In this document: in pieces, positions 36,601 through 46,200 of the stretch | Layout: every line of letters starts with the position of its first letter | How positions within the stretch are numbered: position 1 is the stretch's first letter | Assembly (NCBI RefSeq): GCF_028473665.1 | Contig: NZ_CP098774.1 | Coordinates: forward strand, 4,273,501 to 4,337,500 | Direction of reading: 5' to 3' | Source of the DNA: Sphingomonas sp. QA11 | GTDB lineage: Bacteria > Pseudomonadota > Alphaproteobacteria > Sphingomonadales > Sphingomonadaceae | Length of the DNA: 64,000 bases | Program-made: the position numbers and the translations under genes | The notes under the pieces: model-generated | Seen by the model: only the letters and a program-made list of their open reading frames with translations | What the model was told of the DNA's origin: nothing | The model's database searches: none

Positions 36601-36822
36601 CGAACCAATCTTTACGATCTCGGCTTCGATTCGCTGATGGCGGTAGAGCTGCGCAACAAGCTTTCCGAAGTATATGACATCGAGGTCGGACTGGTGGTCT
36701 TGATGGATGCGCAAACCATCGACAGCGTCGTCGATCGCTTGATGCCGATCGTCGAAAGGGCGCTGGACCAGGCAGTTCCGGAAAAACGCGAATCGCTGAC
36801 AGAGGAAGCGGAAACGCTGTGA
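33643..36822 (+). CDS. Luciferase-like monooxygenase - DH C-terminal half - KR - ACP
   Basis: A 1059-residue protein. Residues 1-345 form an FMN-dependent luciferase-like monooxygenase (MDFSIMFFSGG, LPERHFVQFGALHPNPALLAAHLS, NLSGGRVDVALASGW), of the kind embedded in natural-product synthases. Residues 357-485 resemble the second hot-dog of a PKS dehydratase (FYGDEF, AILVDAVISTAHAF with Asp409). The KR has a degenerate first subdomain (about 500-680) and a Rossmann part with VLGGSGALG (708-717) and Tyr845 in VAYSAANAA. The ACP carries Ser997 in GFDSLMAVEL. It overlaps the KS gene by one base, and its own stop overlaps the NRPS GTG. It would reduce and oxygenate the beta-keto intermediate before passing it to the NRPS. 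Confidence 0.85.
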   Translation: MDFSIMFFSGGANDDLAAGRYGQIQQAARLADQAGLKRIWLPERHFVQFGALHPNPALLAAHLSGMTSTIRLAAGSVVAPLHDPIRIAEEWSMVDNLSGGRVDVALASGWLRSDFVLAPECYATRKSEFRKRVRQVRELWSGASLTRQVEGRSHSVAIRPAPLQPSLPLWITAARSIDTFRYAGSVGANVLTYLVDLGFEGLEPAIAAYRKAREDNGYEPDEGVVTVMVHCCLGDDSAEVRRAVAGPYRKYLFDNRELMLQLDRPADAIDDKTFGEMADIQFERVFENLSLIGSFAAAHRTLDRLAAIGIGEVACLIDFVEKDSMTIDAVTDIASLRQSYRERVPKPMAGGGPDLIAERSQFYDYIGTLGGFYGDEFRLVERVRLDGDRAETELLVEDASEQGKAILVDAVISTAHAFALRPGLRAASVPLAMPAGVGSMSIGDVEPGVLTVVTDARGREGDIDYFDAVARDGQGRAVVQLGRIAFNRFKVPPSDPRVITARKVAHRITWHEAAPTAAAPKSMSFIVQASEPSGASAWIEAFRAAGFEATRAGDERSRRADGAQEWHIFVAQTPADGTDAGLAQAATLEIANWTSALPKQGRGIKWAVLTRSAQAVLKDDGLPDPVAAAAWSAAASLTQFGGQTPQGVLDVDDTGERTAQAIAASLASETLPAAIRGGDVFRMELEPFGESSGSAKPTGDLLAGGRAVVLGGSGALGRELISWLEEEGASAITSVSRNGMRGPRAGIARVAVKDCRADVAVDPIEDALRDCDQDPDAFDTIFHLAGVDRSEGDGVTRESVASAFAPKLGAIENLRGLLDHAKRPLHIILFSSLAALRGSQGQVAYSAANAAAAAALRRMVRGTPHRATIVHFGPWCGAGMAAAPELDAIFELKGIERLAPENALRALGLVLSGGHDEVVIAQFPEQRARSAPAAADLAGPKQEGQRSKDLDTLHHIAPKERRAALVSRLQVLIAKALEIEIDEVDARTNLYDLGFDSLMAVELRNKLSEVYDIEVGLVVLMDAQTIDSVVDRLMPIVERALDQAVPEKRESLTEEAETL

Positions 36823-39800
36823 ACGCCGCCCACGCGATCCTGCAACTCGACACTGCCGGCATCGACCTTGGTGTTCTCGGCGATGATCTGGTTCTCATCG
36901 GAAATACGAAATCGCTTCCGGACTCGCTTCGGACGGAATTGTCGTTGCACAAGGCGAAACTCCGCCATGAACTGAACGGACTGCGCGCGCCGTCCCTGCG
37001 CGGAGAGGCCTGCGTTGAGCGGTGCCGATTCTACCTGCCGTCGCATGGGCAGCAGCGCCTGTCCTTTCTGGACGCGTTGTATCCGAAGAGCGCCGCCTAT
37101 GTCGTTTCAGCCTCCGTATTCTTCCGCGGCGTGACCGATCAGAACCGCCTGGTCGATGCACTGCGCAATGTGGTGGGACGGCACGACGCGCTCTATACGC
37201 ATCTGATCCGAACGGACGACATCGATCTCGCCGCGATCGACCGCAATGTGCCGGTCGATCTGCCGCTGATGGACCTGTCGGGCCACCCCGACCAAGCGGA
37301 GAGGCTGAGCGCCCTTTGCGAAACTATCTCGACCACCCCCTTCGATCTGACCGATCCGCCGCTGTGGCGCTGGCTGCTGGTCCGTACGGGCGAGAGCTCA
37401 TTCAACCTTATCGTCGCGATCCATCATTTCATCAGCGACGGTTGGTCCCTGGCGGCGGCGTTCCGGGAGCTCGCCACCGAATATCGCCTTGGCGCGCCCA
37501 GAAGCGAGGCGCCTTCGGCAGGCTATTCGCTCTTTGCGCGCCAGCAGCGCAGGCGATTGGCCGAGCCGGATATCCCCGCCCTGATCGAAGACGCGCGCAA
37601 TGCGCTCTCGGCTTGCCGCCTCGAAAGCTCGACCTTCGATGGAAAAGTCCGTCCCGAGCTGGACAGTGATCGGGCAGGCAGGCTGACGTTCAGCCTTTCG
37701 CCCGAAGTCGCCCGGGCCGTGCGAGCGCTCGCCGGCGAGCTCTCGCTGACCGTCTCAAGCATTCTTGCGGCGATGTTCGCGCTCACCATCGACCGTTTCA
37801 CTGAGGGGGGGCCCTTCGCGCTTGGCATCGCAGCCTCCAACCGTCCCGGCAGCAGGTTCGAGAATATATTCGGCTTCTTCGTCAACTGGCTTGCGGTTCC
37901 GGTCGATTGCGGCAGGCAGGAGACCCTCGCTTCGCTCATCAAGCGCTTCCACGCTGACAAGCTCGCCGCGATCGACCGCGTCTGCATCCCGTTTGACGAG
38001 ATCGCGCGAACGTCGGGCGCGTCGCGTACGCCATTCCTCCATCCAGTATTCCAGTTCATGTTCGTGTCCCATGTTCCGGCGCGCGCGGTTTCACTTCCCG
38101 GAATCGAGGTCTCCCTTCTGCCGCTCCCCAACGGCAGAGCCAAGCTTGATCTCACAATGTTCCTCACAGACAGTCTGGCTGCTGTTTCGGTGGAAGGCGA
38201 AGGAGAGCTTTTCCTCGAGATCGAATACAACGCCCAGCTGTTCAATCCCGATCTCATCGATCGTTTCTCCCAGGATTTTCGGTCACTGGTAGAAACAGCC
38301 GCCGCGGTAGGCGACACGACTTTGGCGCAGCTTGCGCCGCGACGGCAACCTTCCATCGCAAAAGGCAGGATCGTCAAAACCGCGCCCGACGTGGTGGCGA
38401 TGTTCGAGCGCGTCGTCGCCCGAACCCCCCATGCGCCGGCGGTCCTTTATTCGGGAGAATCCCTGACTTACCGCGATTTGCGGGACCGCGCCGCCCAGAT
38501 CGCTGCCGCGCTCCTGCAACTGGATTGCGGCGAGCGGAGGATCGCGCTTCTCGTCCAGCGTGGTTTCGAACTGCCGGCCGCGCTGATCGGATCGGCGATG
38601 GCGAATGCTACGTTCGTGACGCTCGATCCCGAGGCTCCGCCCGAGCGGAATCGGCGGATCATCGCGGATGCGAAACCGGGACTGATGTTATATTCCGGCG
38701 ACTGCGTCGGCGATGCCGCGGCGCTGGCGCCGGATACGGTTTGTCGAGCCATCGAGGAGTTCGGTTTCCCCCCCGCTGGTGGTGACCCGTTCGACACGCG
38801 CGTCTGTCGGCCGGATCACGCGGCCTATCTGCTGTACACCTCCGGCAGCTCGGGCGTGCCGAAGGGGGCCCTGATCCCGCACCGCGCCGTTGCGAATTTC
38901 GCAGCATGGATGGGTGACGCCCTGAACTTGTCGCAAGCGGATCGGGTGCTGGCGAAGACACCGATCAGTTTCGACGCATTCTTGCGCGAAACGCTGATGT
39001 CGCTGTGCCACGGAACGTGCGTCATCATGGCCGATGACCGTCAAGCGCTCGACGTGAACGCGCTCGTCGAGTTGATCGACGACAACGCAGTGACGGTCCT
39101 GCACGCGACCCCCACCCTGTACGACGAGTTGCTCGGGATAACGGAAGGACAGGGGAGCCCGGCCTTGCGTTCCCTTTCGCGCGTGATGTGCGGCGGAGAA
39201 GCCTTGCCGCGGACACTGGTCGAACGGCATTTCCGCTTGCTGCCCGATTGCAGGCTGTTCAACGTCTATGGACCAACGGAGTGTACAGTCGACGTCACCT
39301 GCAAGGAGATCCGGCCCGAGACCGGCGCGAGGGTCACGCTGGGACGCCCGATCGACAATTGCATGATCATCATCGCCGACGAGCAGCTCGAGCCGGTAGA
39401 GCGTGGCAGAAGCGGAGAGATCGTGATCGCCGGCACGCCGGTCGGTCTAGGCTATCTCGGCGCCGCGGCCGGGTCCGCCTTTCTTGATCCTTTCCCGCAT
39501 TCCGGCGGGCAGCGGGCATATCGTACCGGCGATATGGGCCGAATGCTGCCCGACGGGGAAATCGAATATCTCGGCCGCCGCGACCGCCAGATCAAAATCC
39601 GCGGCATGCGGATCGAGTGCGGCGAGGTCGAGCAGCAGATCGAGGCGCATCCGGTGGTGGAGCGATGCGTGGTGGTCGCAAGCGACGGTGCCGGCCAGGG
39701 CGCCGAACTCCTCGCAGCCGTCCGGCTCGTCCCCGGTGCGCGCCAGGACGCGCGGACGTTGACGCGGCTCATGCGGTCCTACCTGTCCGACTATCTGCCG

Positions 39801-40247
39801 CTGGCGATGATCCCGAACCTCGTCGCGCCGATGGCGGCGTTTCCGCGCACGGCGCACGGCAAGCTCGATGCGAGCGCGCTCGCGCGCGAGCTGAGAGCGT
39901 GCCGCGAGGACGCGAACGCGCGCACGCACGCCCCTTCGCAACCGAACGCGATCGAAACCGAAATCATCGCGATGGCGGAGGCCTTGCTGGGACAGACGGG
40001 CATCGCCGTTCACGACAATTTCTTCGATCGCGGCGGGCATTCGCTCAACGCCATAAGATTGATCAACCAGGCCAATAAGCGTTTCGGCACCACGCTGACC
40101 GTCAAGGAGCTCTTCAACGAGCCGACAATTTCCGCGCTCGCCGCCGCGATCGCGGCAAGTGCCGGCCGGGAGACGGGAGCGGGCACGGTCATTCGTCCGA
40201 TCCGTCGGCGGCGGCGTCCGTCGGCAATGTTGACCGATGCTGACTGA
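36819..40247 (+). CDS. NRPS module: TubC docking - C - A - PCP
   Basis: A 1142-residue synthetase. An N-terminal TubC-type docking domain (about 1-55) receives the upstream ACP. The condensation domain (about 70-500) has HHFISDG at 202-208. The adenylation domain (about 520-1000) has YTSGSSGVPKG from 673, FDAFLRE from 718 and YGPTE from 817. The PCP carries Ser1075 in FFDRGGHSL. From the standard alignment I read the A-domain code as D-A-R-H-M-G-V-V-D-K, near Gln/Glu codes; this is manual. There is no methyltransferase insert. GTG 36819 overlaps the previous stop, with AGAGGAAG upstream. It condenses the polyketide acyl chain with the first amino acid. Confidence 0.92.
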   Translation: MNAAHAILQLDTAGIDLGVLGDDLVLIGNTKSLPDSLRTELSLHKAKLRHELNGLRAPSLRGEACVERCRFYLPSHGQQRLSFLDALYPKSAAYVVSASVFFRGVTDQNRLVDALRNVVGRHDALYTHLIRTDDIDLAAIDRNVPVDLPLMDLSGHPDQAERLSALCETISTTPFDLTDPPLWRWLLVRTGESSFNLIVAIHHFISDGWSLAAAFRELATEYRLGAPRSEAPSAGYSLFARQQRRRLAEPDIPALIEDARNALSACRLESSTFDGKVRPELDSDRAGRLTFSLSPEVARAVRALAGELSLTVSSILAAMFALTIDRFTEGGPFALGIAASNRPGSRFENIFGFFVNWLAVPVDCGRQETLASLIKRFHADKLAAIDRVCIPFDEIARTSGASRTPFLHPVFQFMFVSHVPARAVSLPGIEVSLLPLPNGRAKLDLTMFLTDSLAAVSVEGEGELFLEIEYNAQLFNPDLIDRFSQDFRSLVETAAAVGDTTLAQLAPRRQPSIAKGRIVKTAPDVVAMFERVVARTPHAPAVLYSGESLTYRDLRDRAAQIAAALLQLDCGERRIALLVQRGFELPAALIGSAMANATFVTLDPEAPPERNRRIIADAKPGLMLYSGDCVGDAAALAPDTVCRAIEEFGFPPAGGDPFDTRVCRPDHAAYLLYTSGSSGVPKGALIPHRAVANFAAWMGDALNLSQADRVLAKTPISFDAFLRETLMSLCHGTCVIMADDRQALDVNALVELIDDNAVTVLHATPTLYDELLGITEGQGSPALRSLSRVMCGGEALPRTLVERHFRLLPDCRLFNVYGPTECTVDVTCKEIRPETGARVTLGRPIDNCMIIIADEQLEPVERGRSGEIVIAGTPVGLGYLGAAAGSAFLDPFPHSGGQRAYRTGDMGRMLPDGEIEYLGRRDRQIKIRGMRIECGEVEQQIEAHPVVERCVVVASDGAGQGAELLAAVRLVPGARQDARTLTRLMRSYLSDYLPLAMIPNLVAPMAAFPRTAHGKLDASALARELRACREDANARTHAPSQPNAIETEIIAMAEALLGQTGIAVHDNFFDRGGHSLNAIRLINQANKRFGTTLTVKELFNEPTISALAAAIAASAGRETGAGTVIRPIRRRRRPSAMLTDAD

Positions 40248-43200
40248 CGCGACGCGGGAACGCCCCGATGCCGGTGAAGCGCCCGGGTCGGGCGCGTTGC
40301 GGGCGCGCGTATCGCGCGAACAGCGGCGGCTATGGTTCCTGGCAGCCAAGCATCCCGAGGAAGCCACCTACAACATGGCGTATCGGCTCGATTTCAAGGG
40401 GCCGCTGGATGCCGCCCGAATCGAGCGGGCGATCGCCATGCTGCAGGATCGGCACGAGACGCTCCGTACGCGCTTCATCTTCGACGGCGAACAACCGCTC
40501 CAGGTGATCGAGGACAAGGCGCCGGCTGCATTCGAAAAAGTGAGTGCGCCGGGGCGGACCTCGCAGGAGCGCCAGACCGCCGCTGCGCAGCTCGCCGCCG
40601 AATTCGCGGCCGAGCAAATTCCGCTCGATCAGGCGCCGCTCTTCCACTGCCGCCTGATCCGCATCGAACGGGATCATCACGCGCTCGTCTTCGTGATGCA
40701 TCACATCGTGGGGGACGGATGGTCACATTCGGTCCTCACCCGCGATTTCTGCGAAGCCTATGAGTTGCTCGGGACGGGCGATGCCGGCCCGCTCGCGCCG
40801 CTTTCCCTGCAATTCGCCGACTTCGCGGAGTTTCAGAGCGAGTCGGCGTCGGCCGAACAGGTGCATTTCTGGATCGATCGGGTCGCCGGCCTGCCGCCGC
40901 TGGATCTTCCTATCGGCGCCCCGGCCTCGCGGCGCCGACCGGCCCACCACCTGAGCTGGCTCGCCGGGCCGGCCGACACGCGCCTGCTGAGAGAATTCGT
41001 GAGAAGCCGCAAAATGCTGCTTTCCGCAGTGCTGCTCACGGCCTTCGAGCGCGCGCTCGGCCTGATGAGCGGCCAGAACGACTTCTTTCTCGGCACCGTG
41101 GTGGCCAATCGGAGAAATCCCGACGTCGCCGAAATGATCGGCTTCTTCGCCAACACCGTCCTCCTTCCCGCACATCACGTGCTCGATCGCCCGGCGGAAA
41201 TGCAGCTGGCGGACAATCAGTCGCTCATGATCGAGCTCCAGGACAATCAGGAAGCCCCGCTCGATGAAGTCATCGACGGGTTGCATCTGGAGCGGCATGA
41301 GCATGAAGACGCGCCGATCCAGGCGCTCTTCGTCCTGCAGAACGCGCCCTATGAAGGCATCCGGATCAGCGATGTCACGATCGAGCTCGAACGGCTGCGC
41401 GTCGGCGAAGCGAAGGTCCCGGTGACGCTGTTCGTGACCGAGGGCATCGAATCGGTCGAGTTCGAGATCGAATACGACCCCGCCCGGGTCGGCGCGGCAT
41501 TCGCCCGGGATCTGCTGGCGCTGTTCCGCGAGGAATTGTCGGCGCTCGCCAGTACCGGCATCGCCGAGCAGGACCGCGGTAGCAGGATCGTCAGCGGCCG
41601 GGTCCGGCCCGAAAATCTCGACCGGACGATCGTCGACCTGATCTGGAACCAGGCCCGGAAACAACCGCAGGCGGTGGCGCTCAGCCACGGGGAAGCGGAG
41701 CTGACCTATCGCGAGCTGACGATGCGGGCCGACGCCCTGGCCACGGCTTTGTCGATCCGCGGAATAGCGCCCCAGTCGCGGATCGCCACCTGCCTGCCGC
41801 GCGGGATCGAGCTTTACGTCAGCCTGATCGGCATCATGCGCGCCGCCATGATCTGGGCGCCGATCGATCCCGACGCCCCGCCCGCCTATCGCGCCGCGGT
41901 TCTCGATGCGCTGAAACCGGCGCTGGTCATCGGCGAAGAGGTCCCCGCGGAGCATGAAACGTGCGCGTTCGAAGCCTTGACCGCGAGCGGCCGTGAGCAT
42001 CCCGCTGCCGCCTTCCCGTCTCTCGATCACACGGCCTATGCCATTTCGACGTCGGGCACGAGCGGCACGCCCAAAACGGTTCTGGTCGGGCATGCGGGCC
42101 TGGCCAATATCAGCCGCTGGGTCGCCGATACCCTGGAATTGACCGCGGCGGATGTCGGCATCTGGAAGACCACGATGATGTTCGACGCGGTGTGCCGCGA
42201 GCTGTTTCCGATCATGATCGCAGGCGGCCGCTTGGCGATCGCGCCGCCCGATGCCGAGCGCGATATGGAATTGCTCGGTGAGCACATCGCGAGGCACGGG
42301 GCGACGACGCTCCATTGCGTGCCGACGCAATTGCGCGCGATCATCGATCTACGCCCGCTTCCCGAAACCGTGAGAGCGGTCATGTCGGGCGGCGAGCCCC
42401 TGCCGACCGACCTCGCGCACCGCCTGATCGCCGAAGCCGGAATCGCCCTGTACAACGTCTATGGGCCGACCGAGGCGACCGTCGACGTGACGTGCCACCA
42501 GGTCACCGGCACCGAAGTCGGCACGAATGTCCCGATCGGCGTTCCGGTCGACAATGTCCGCTTGGCGCTGACCTGCGGCGAGCGCTTGCTGCCCATCACG
42601 GCACGGGGCGAGATCGCGATCGGCGGATGTGCCGTCGCCAAGGGGTATCTCGGCGGCGAGGGGGGCGGGTTCGGTTCGCTCGCCGGACTTGGGCGCTCCT
42701 ACAGGACGGGCGATCTGGGGACTTTCGACGCGAGCGGCGGTTTCCATTGCGAAGGCCGTCTCGACAGGCAGATCAAGGTGAACGGCGTGCGGATCGAGCC
42801 GGGCTCGATCGAAGCCGCCTTGCGACGCCACCCGCAGGTGGGCGACGCCCAGGTCACGGTGCTGGACGGTGAGCGCAGCGAATTCGTGGCGCTGGTTTTC
42901 CCCGCGGAAGCAACGGAACAAGCGCCCGACGACGCGAGCGGGACGGCGGGCGAATGGCAGCCGGTGTTCGACGACAGCTATGCCGATCTCGATTGGAGCG
43001 TCGCACCCCACGAAAACACGCTGGGCTGGGTCGATAGCGGAACCCGCCAGCCGATCCCGTCCCGCGAGGTGCTCGCCGCCACTGACGACGCCGCTTCGAA
43101 AATCCTGCGCTGGAAGCCGCGCAGCGTGCTCGAACTGGGATGCGGCATCGGCACGTTGGCATTCCGCCTGATCCCGAACGTGGATGCTTTCCTCGGAATC

Positions 43201-46200
43201 GATTTCGCCGCGAACGCCATCGAATATTGCCGTCATCATGCGACGCGGATGAAATCGGCGAACGCGCGGTTCGAGACCGGCGACATCGAATCCTTCGATT
43301 TCGGGATCGGTCAGAGGTTCGACGCGATCATCCTCAATTCCGTCGTGCAATATCTGCCCGACGAGGCGGCGCTGGACACGCTGCTCTCACGGGCTTCATC
43401 GCTGCTCAGCGAAGACGGCTATATATTCCTGGGGGATATCCGGGACGCACGGCTACGCGATCTTCACGCGTTCTGGAAACTGCGTCGGCGCAAGGGCGCC
43501 GATACGCCGTGCGAGGATATTCTCCTGGCGGCGCTCGGCGAAGCGCTCGCCGACGAGGAACTGCTGCTTCATCCCGACACGCTGGCCAGGTGGTCGCAGG
43601 CGAACGGCTTTGCGCCACCGCTGGTCGAACCGAATTGCGCGCAGGGCGACAACGAGCTCGTCAACTTCCGCTTCAGCGCAACCTTGTGCCGTGCGGTGGA
43701 AGTCGACGTTGCGGCCATGTCGGTTCGCGATGGCGAGCTTCGCAACGCGCCGGTTGCGCGAGAGGCCGCATTGCTTGAAGCCGCGTCGCGGGCCCGGCCG
43801 AACCAGCCGATCTTCCGCCGCCTGGCCCGGCTGCCCGAAGAACCGGCTGCCGGTCAAATGCCCGACGGAACCAGCCTCCGGACAGCCCGGGCGCTGGTTC
43901 TCGTCACGCAAGATCCGCGCAAGCTGCGGGTACATCACCTGGACGGCGCCGTCGGTCTGGCGATGTGCGCGGCCGCTTTCGGCTACCGCTCCTCAGATCG
44001 ATGCGATACGCTGCCGGTCCTGCCGAACCCGGGACGGCTCGATCCGCCGCGATGGAAACGTTTCCTGTCCGCGGTCGGGACTATTCATCAGCAACTGCGC
44101 GGGCAGGTTCCGCTGCAGATGCTGCCCCAGCGGCTCGTCCCGCTTCCCTACTGCCCGAGACTGCCGAGCGGGAAGCGAAACCAGGGCGCCCTCGAACGGG
44201 CAGCCACCGGTGGCCGATCCGCGGAACGGTCCGAATATCCGGAACCGGGCAGCCCGGAAGCCCGGGTCGCCGCGATCTTCCAGTCACTCCTGGGCAGTCC
44301 GTTCGCACGCGACGACGATTTCTTCGCCATGGGCGGCAATTCCCTGATCGCGACGCGGGCGCGCAATCGGCTCGAACGAGAGTTGTCGATCAAGCTGCCG
44401 CTGCGAGCCCTGTTCGAGGCGTCAACCCCACGGCTGCTGGCTCGCGAGATCGCGCGGACGCAGCAGGAGGCGGAGACCGGCCCGCGCAAGCGGACGCAAG
44501 GGACGGTTCCGATCATCAGCCACGCGCAGCGTCGCTTATGGTTCATCGAGAAGCTCGGCACCTCGGGCGCGGTCTACAACATCGCCCATTCCGTGAGCCT
44601 GGCGGGTCAAATCGATCTCGGCGCGCTCGACCGGGCGGTCGGCAGGCTCTGCAAGCGCCATGTCACCCTGCGTTCGACCTTCTATGAGCAGGACGGCGAG
44701 CCGCAGCTGCGGATCATGCCCCCCCGATCGGTCGGAAATATCGAGCTGATCGAAACGTGCCGGTCGCAGGATCAGGCGATCGGTCTGCTCGATCGCGAAC
44801 AGCGGAACCGCTTCGATCTCGAACAAGGCCCGCTGCTTCGCATCCTCGCCCTTCCGATCGGTCGGGACGAAACCGTTCTGTGCATGATCTGCCATCACAT
44901 CGTTTCGGACGGATGGTCGATGGGCATCGCCCTGAATGAGCTGGCGGCGTTCTACGAAGCCGAGCGCGCGGACGAAGATGTCGTGCTGCCGGAGCTCGCG
45001 ATCGATTATCTCGATCTCGCGCTGCATGACGAGCAACCCGCGCAGCAGCGGAAATTCGCCGATCAGATCGCCTATTGGCAGGACGAGCTGGCCGGCGCCG
45101 CGCCGAACATGGATCTGCCGTTCGACCGCGTTCTTGCCAAGCGCAAATCCTGGGCGGGCGACGTCGTGTCGTTCGATCTCGACGCGGCCACCGCAGCGCG
45201 GATCGAAACGCTCGCAGCGCAGGAACGCGCCACGCCGTTCATCGTCCTGCTGTCGGCGTTTCATCTGGTTCTGCGAACCTTTGCGCAGCAGGACGATACG
45301 GTCATCGGCACCGTGCTCGCGAACAGGAATCGATATGAGTCCGAAGGGTTGGTCGGCTTCCTCGTGAACCCGCTGCCGCTGCGCGTCAGAAGTGAAGACG
45401 GTGACAGTTTCCGATCCCTGTGCGCGCGGACCCGCGAAGTGTCGCTGCGCGGGTTCGACAATCAGGATGTGCCGTTCGATGTCCTGGTCGAGCATCTGCC
45501 GAACGGGCGCAACGCGGATTCAGAAGCCTTTTTCCAGGTTCTGTTCGCATTGCAGAACAACGCGGCGGCCCAGCTGCGTCTCGGCGGTCTGGACGCGACG
45601 CGCCTTAGCCTGCCACCGATCGGGGCCATGTTCGACCTCAGCCTCGAACTGCGCCCCCGGCCCGAGGGTTATCGCGCGGTGCTGGAATATTCGACCGAAC
45701 TGTTCGATCGCGAGACGGTTGCGCTTGTCGCGCAGCTGTTCGATCACACGTTGCAGGCGTGCCTGGCCCGGCCCGATGTTCCGCTTAACGAGACCGCGTC
45801 ATTGCCCGAAGGCGAGCGCCGACGACTGCTGGCTTTCGGCCGGGGCGAGCCACTGGCCGAGCTTGCGGGCGACACGATCTGCCGCCGCGTGCAATCGATC
45901 GCGGGCACCGAACCCGACCGACCCTGTCTGAACGACGGCGCTATCAGGCTGACGTACACCGATGTGCTGGAGCAGGCACGCGCGCTGGCGGGAAAACTGC
46001 GTTCGGCCGGCTGCGGCGACAAGGACGCCATCGCGATCTCGGTCTCGCGCGGTGCCTCGGTGGTGGTGGCGATGCTGGCGGCGCAATGGGCGGGCGGCGT
46101 CCCGTGCTATATCGACCCGGCCTATCCCGAAAAACGCCAGCGCCAGTTGTTCGGACTTGCGGGCTGTGTTCTCATGATAGCCGGAGATAATCGCGGCTTG

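Noticed and set aside
40723..42330. 535-codon minus-strand frame
   Set aside because: Antisense to the large NRPS with its intact C and A motifs.
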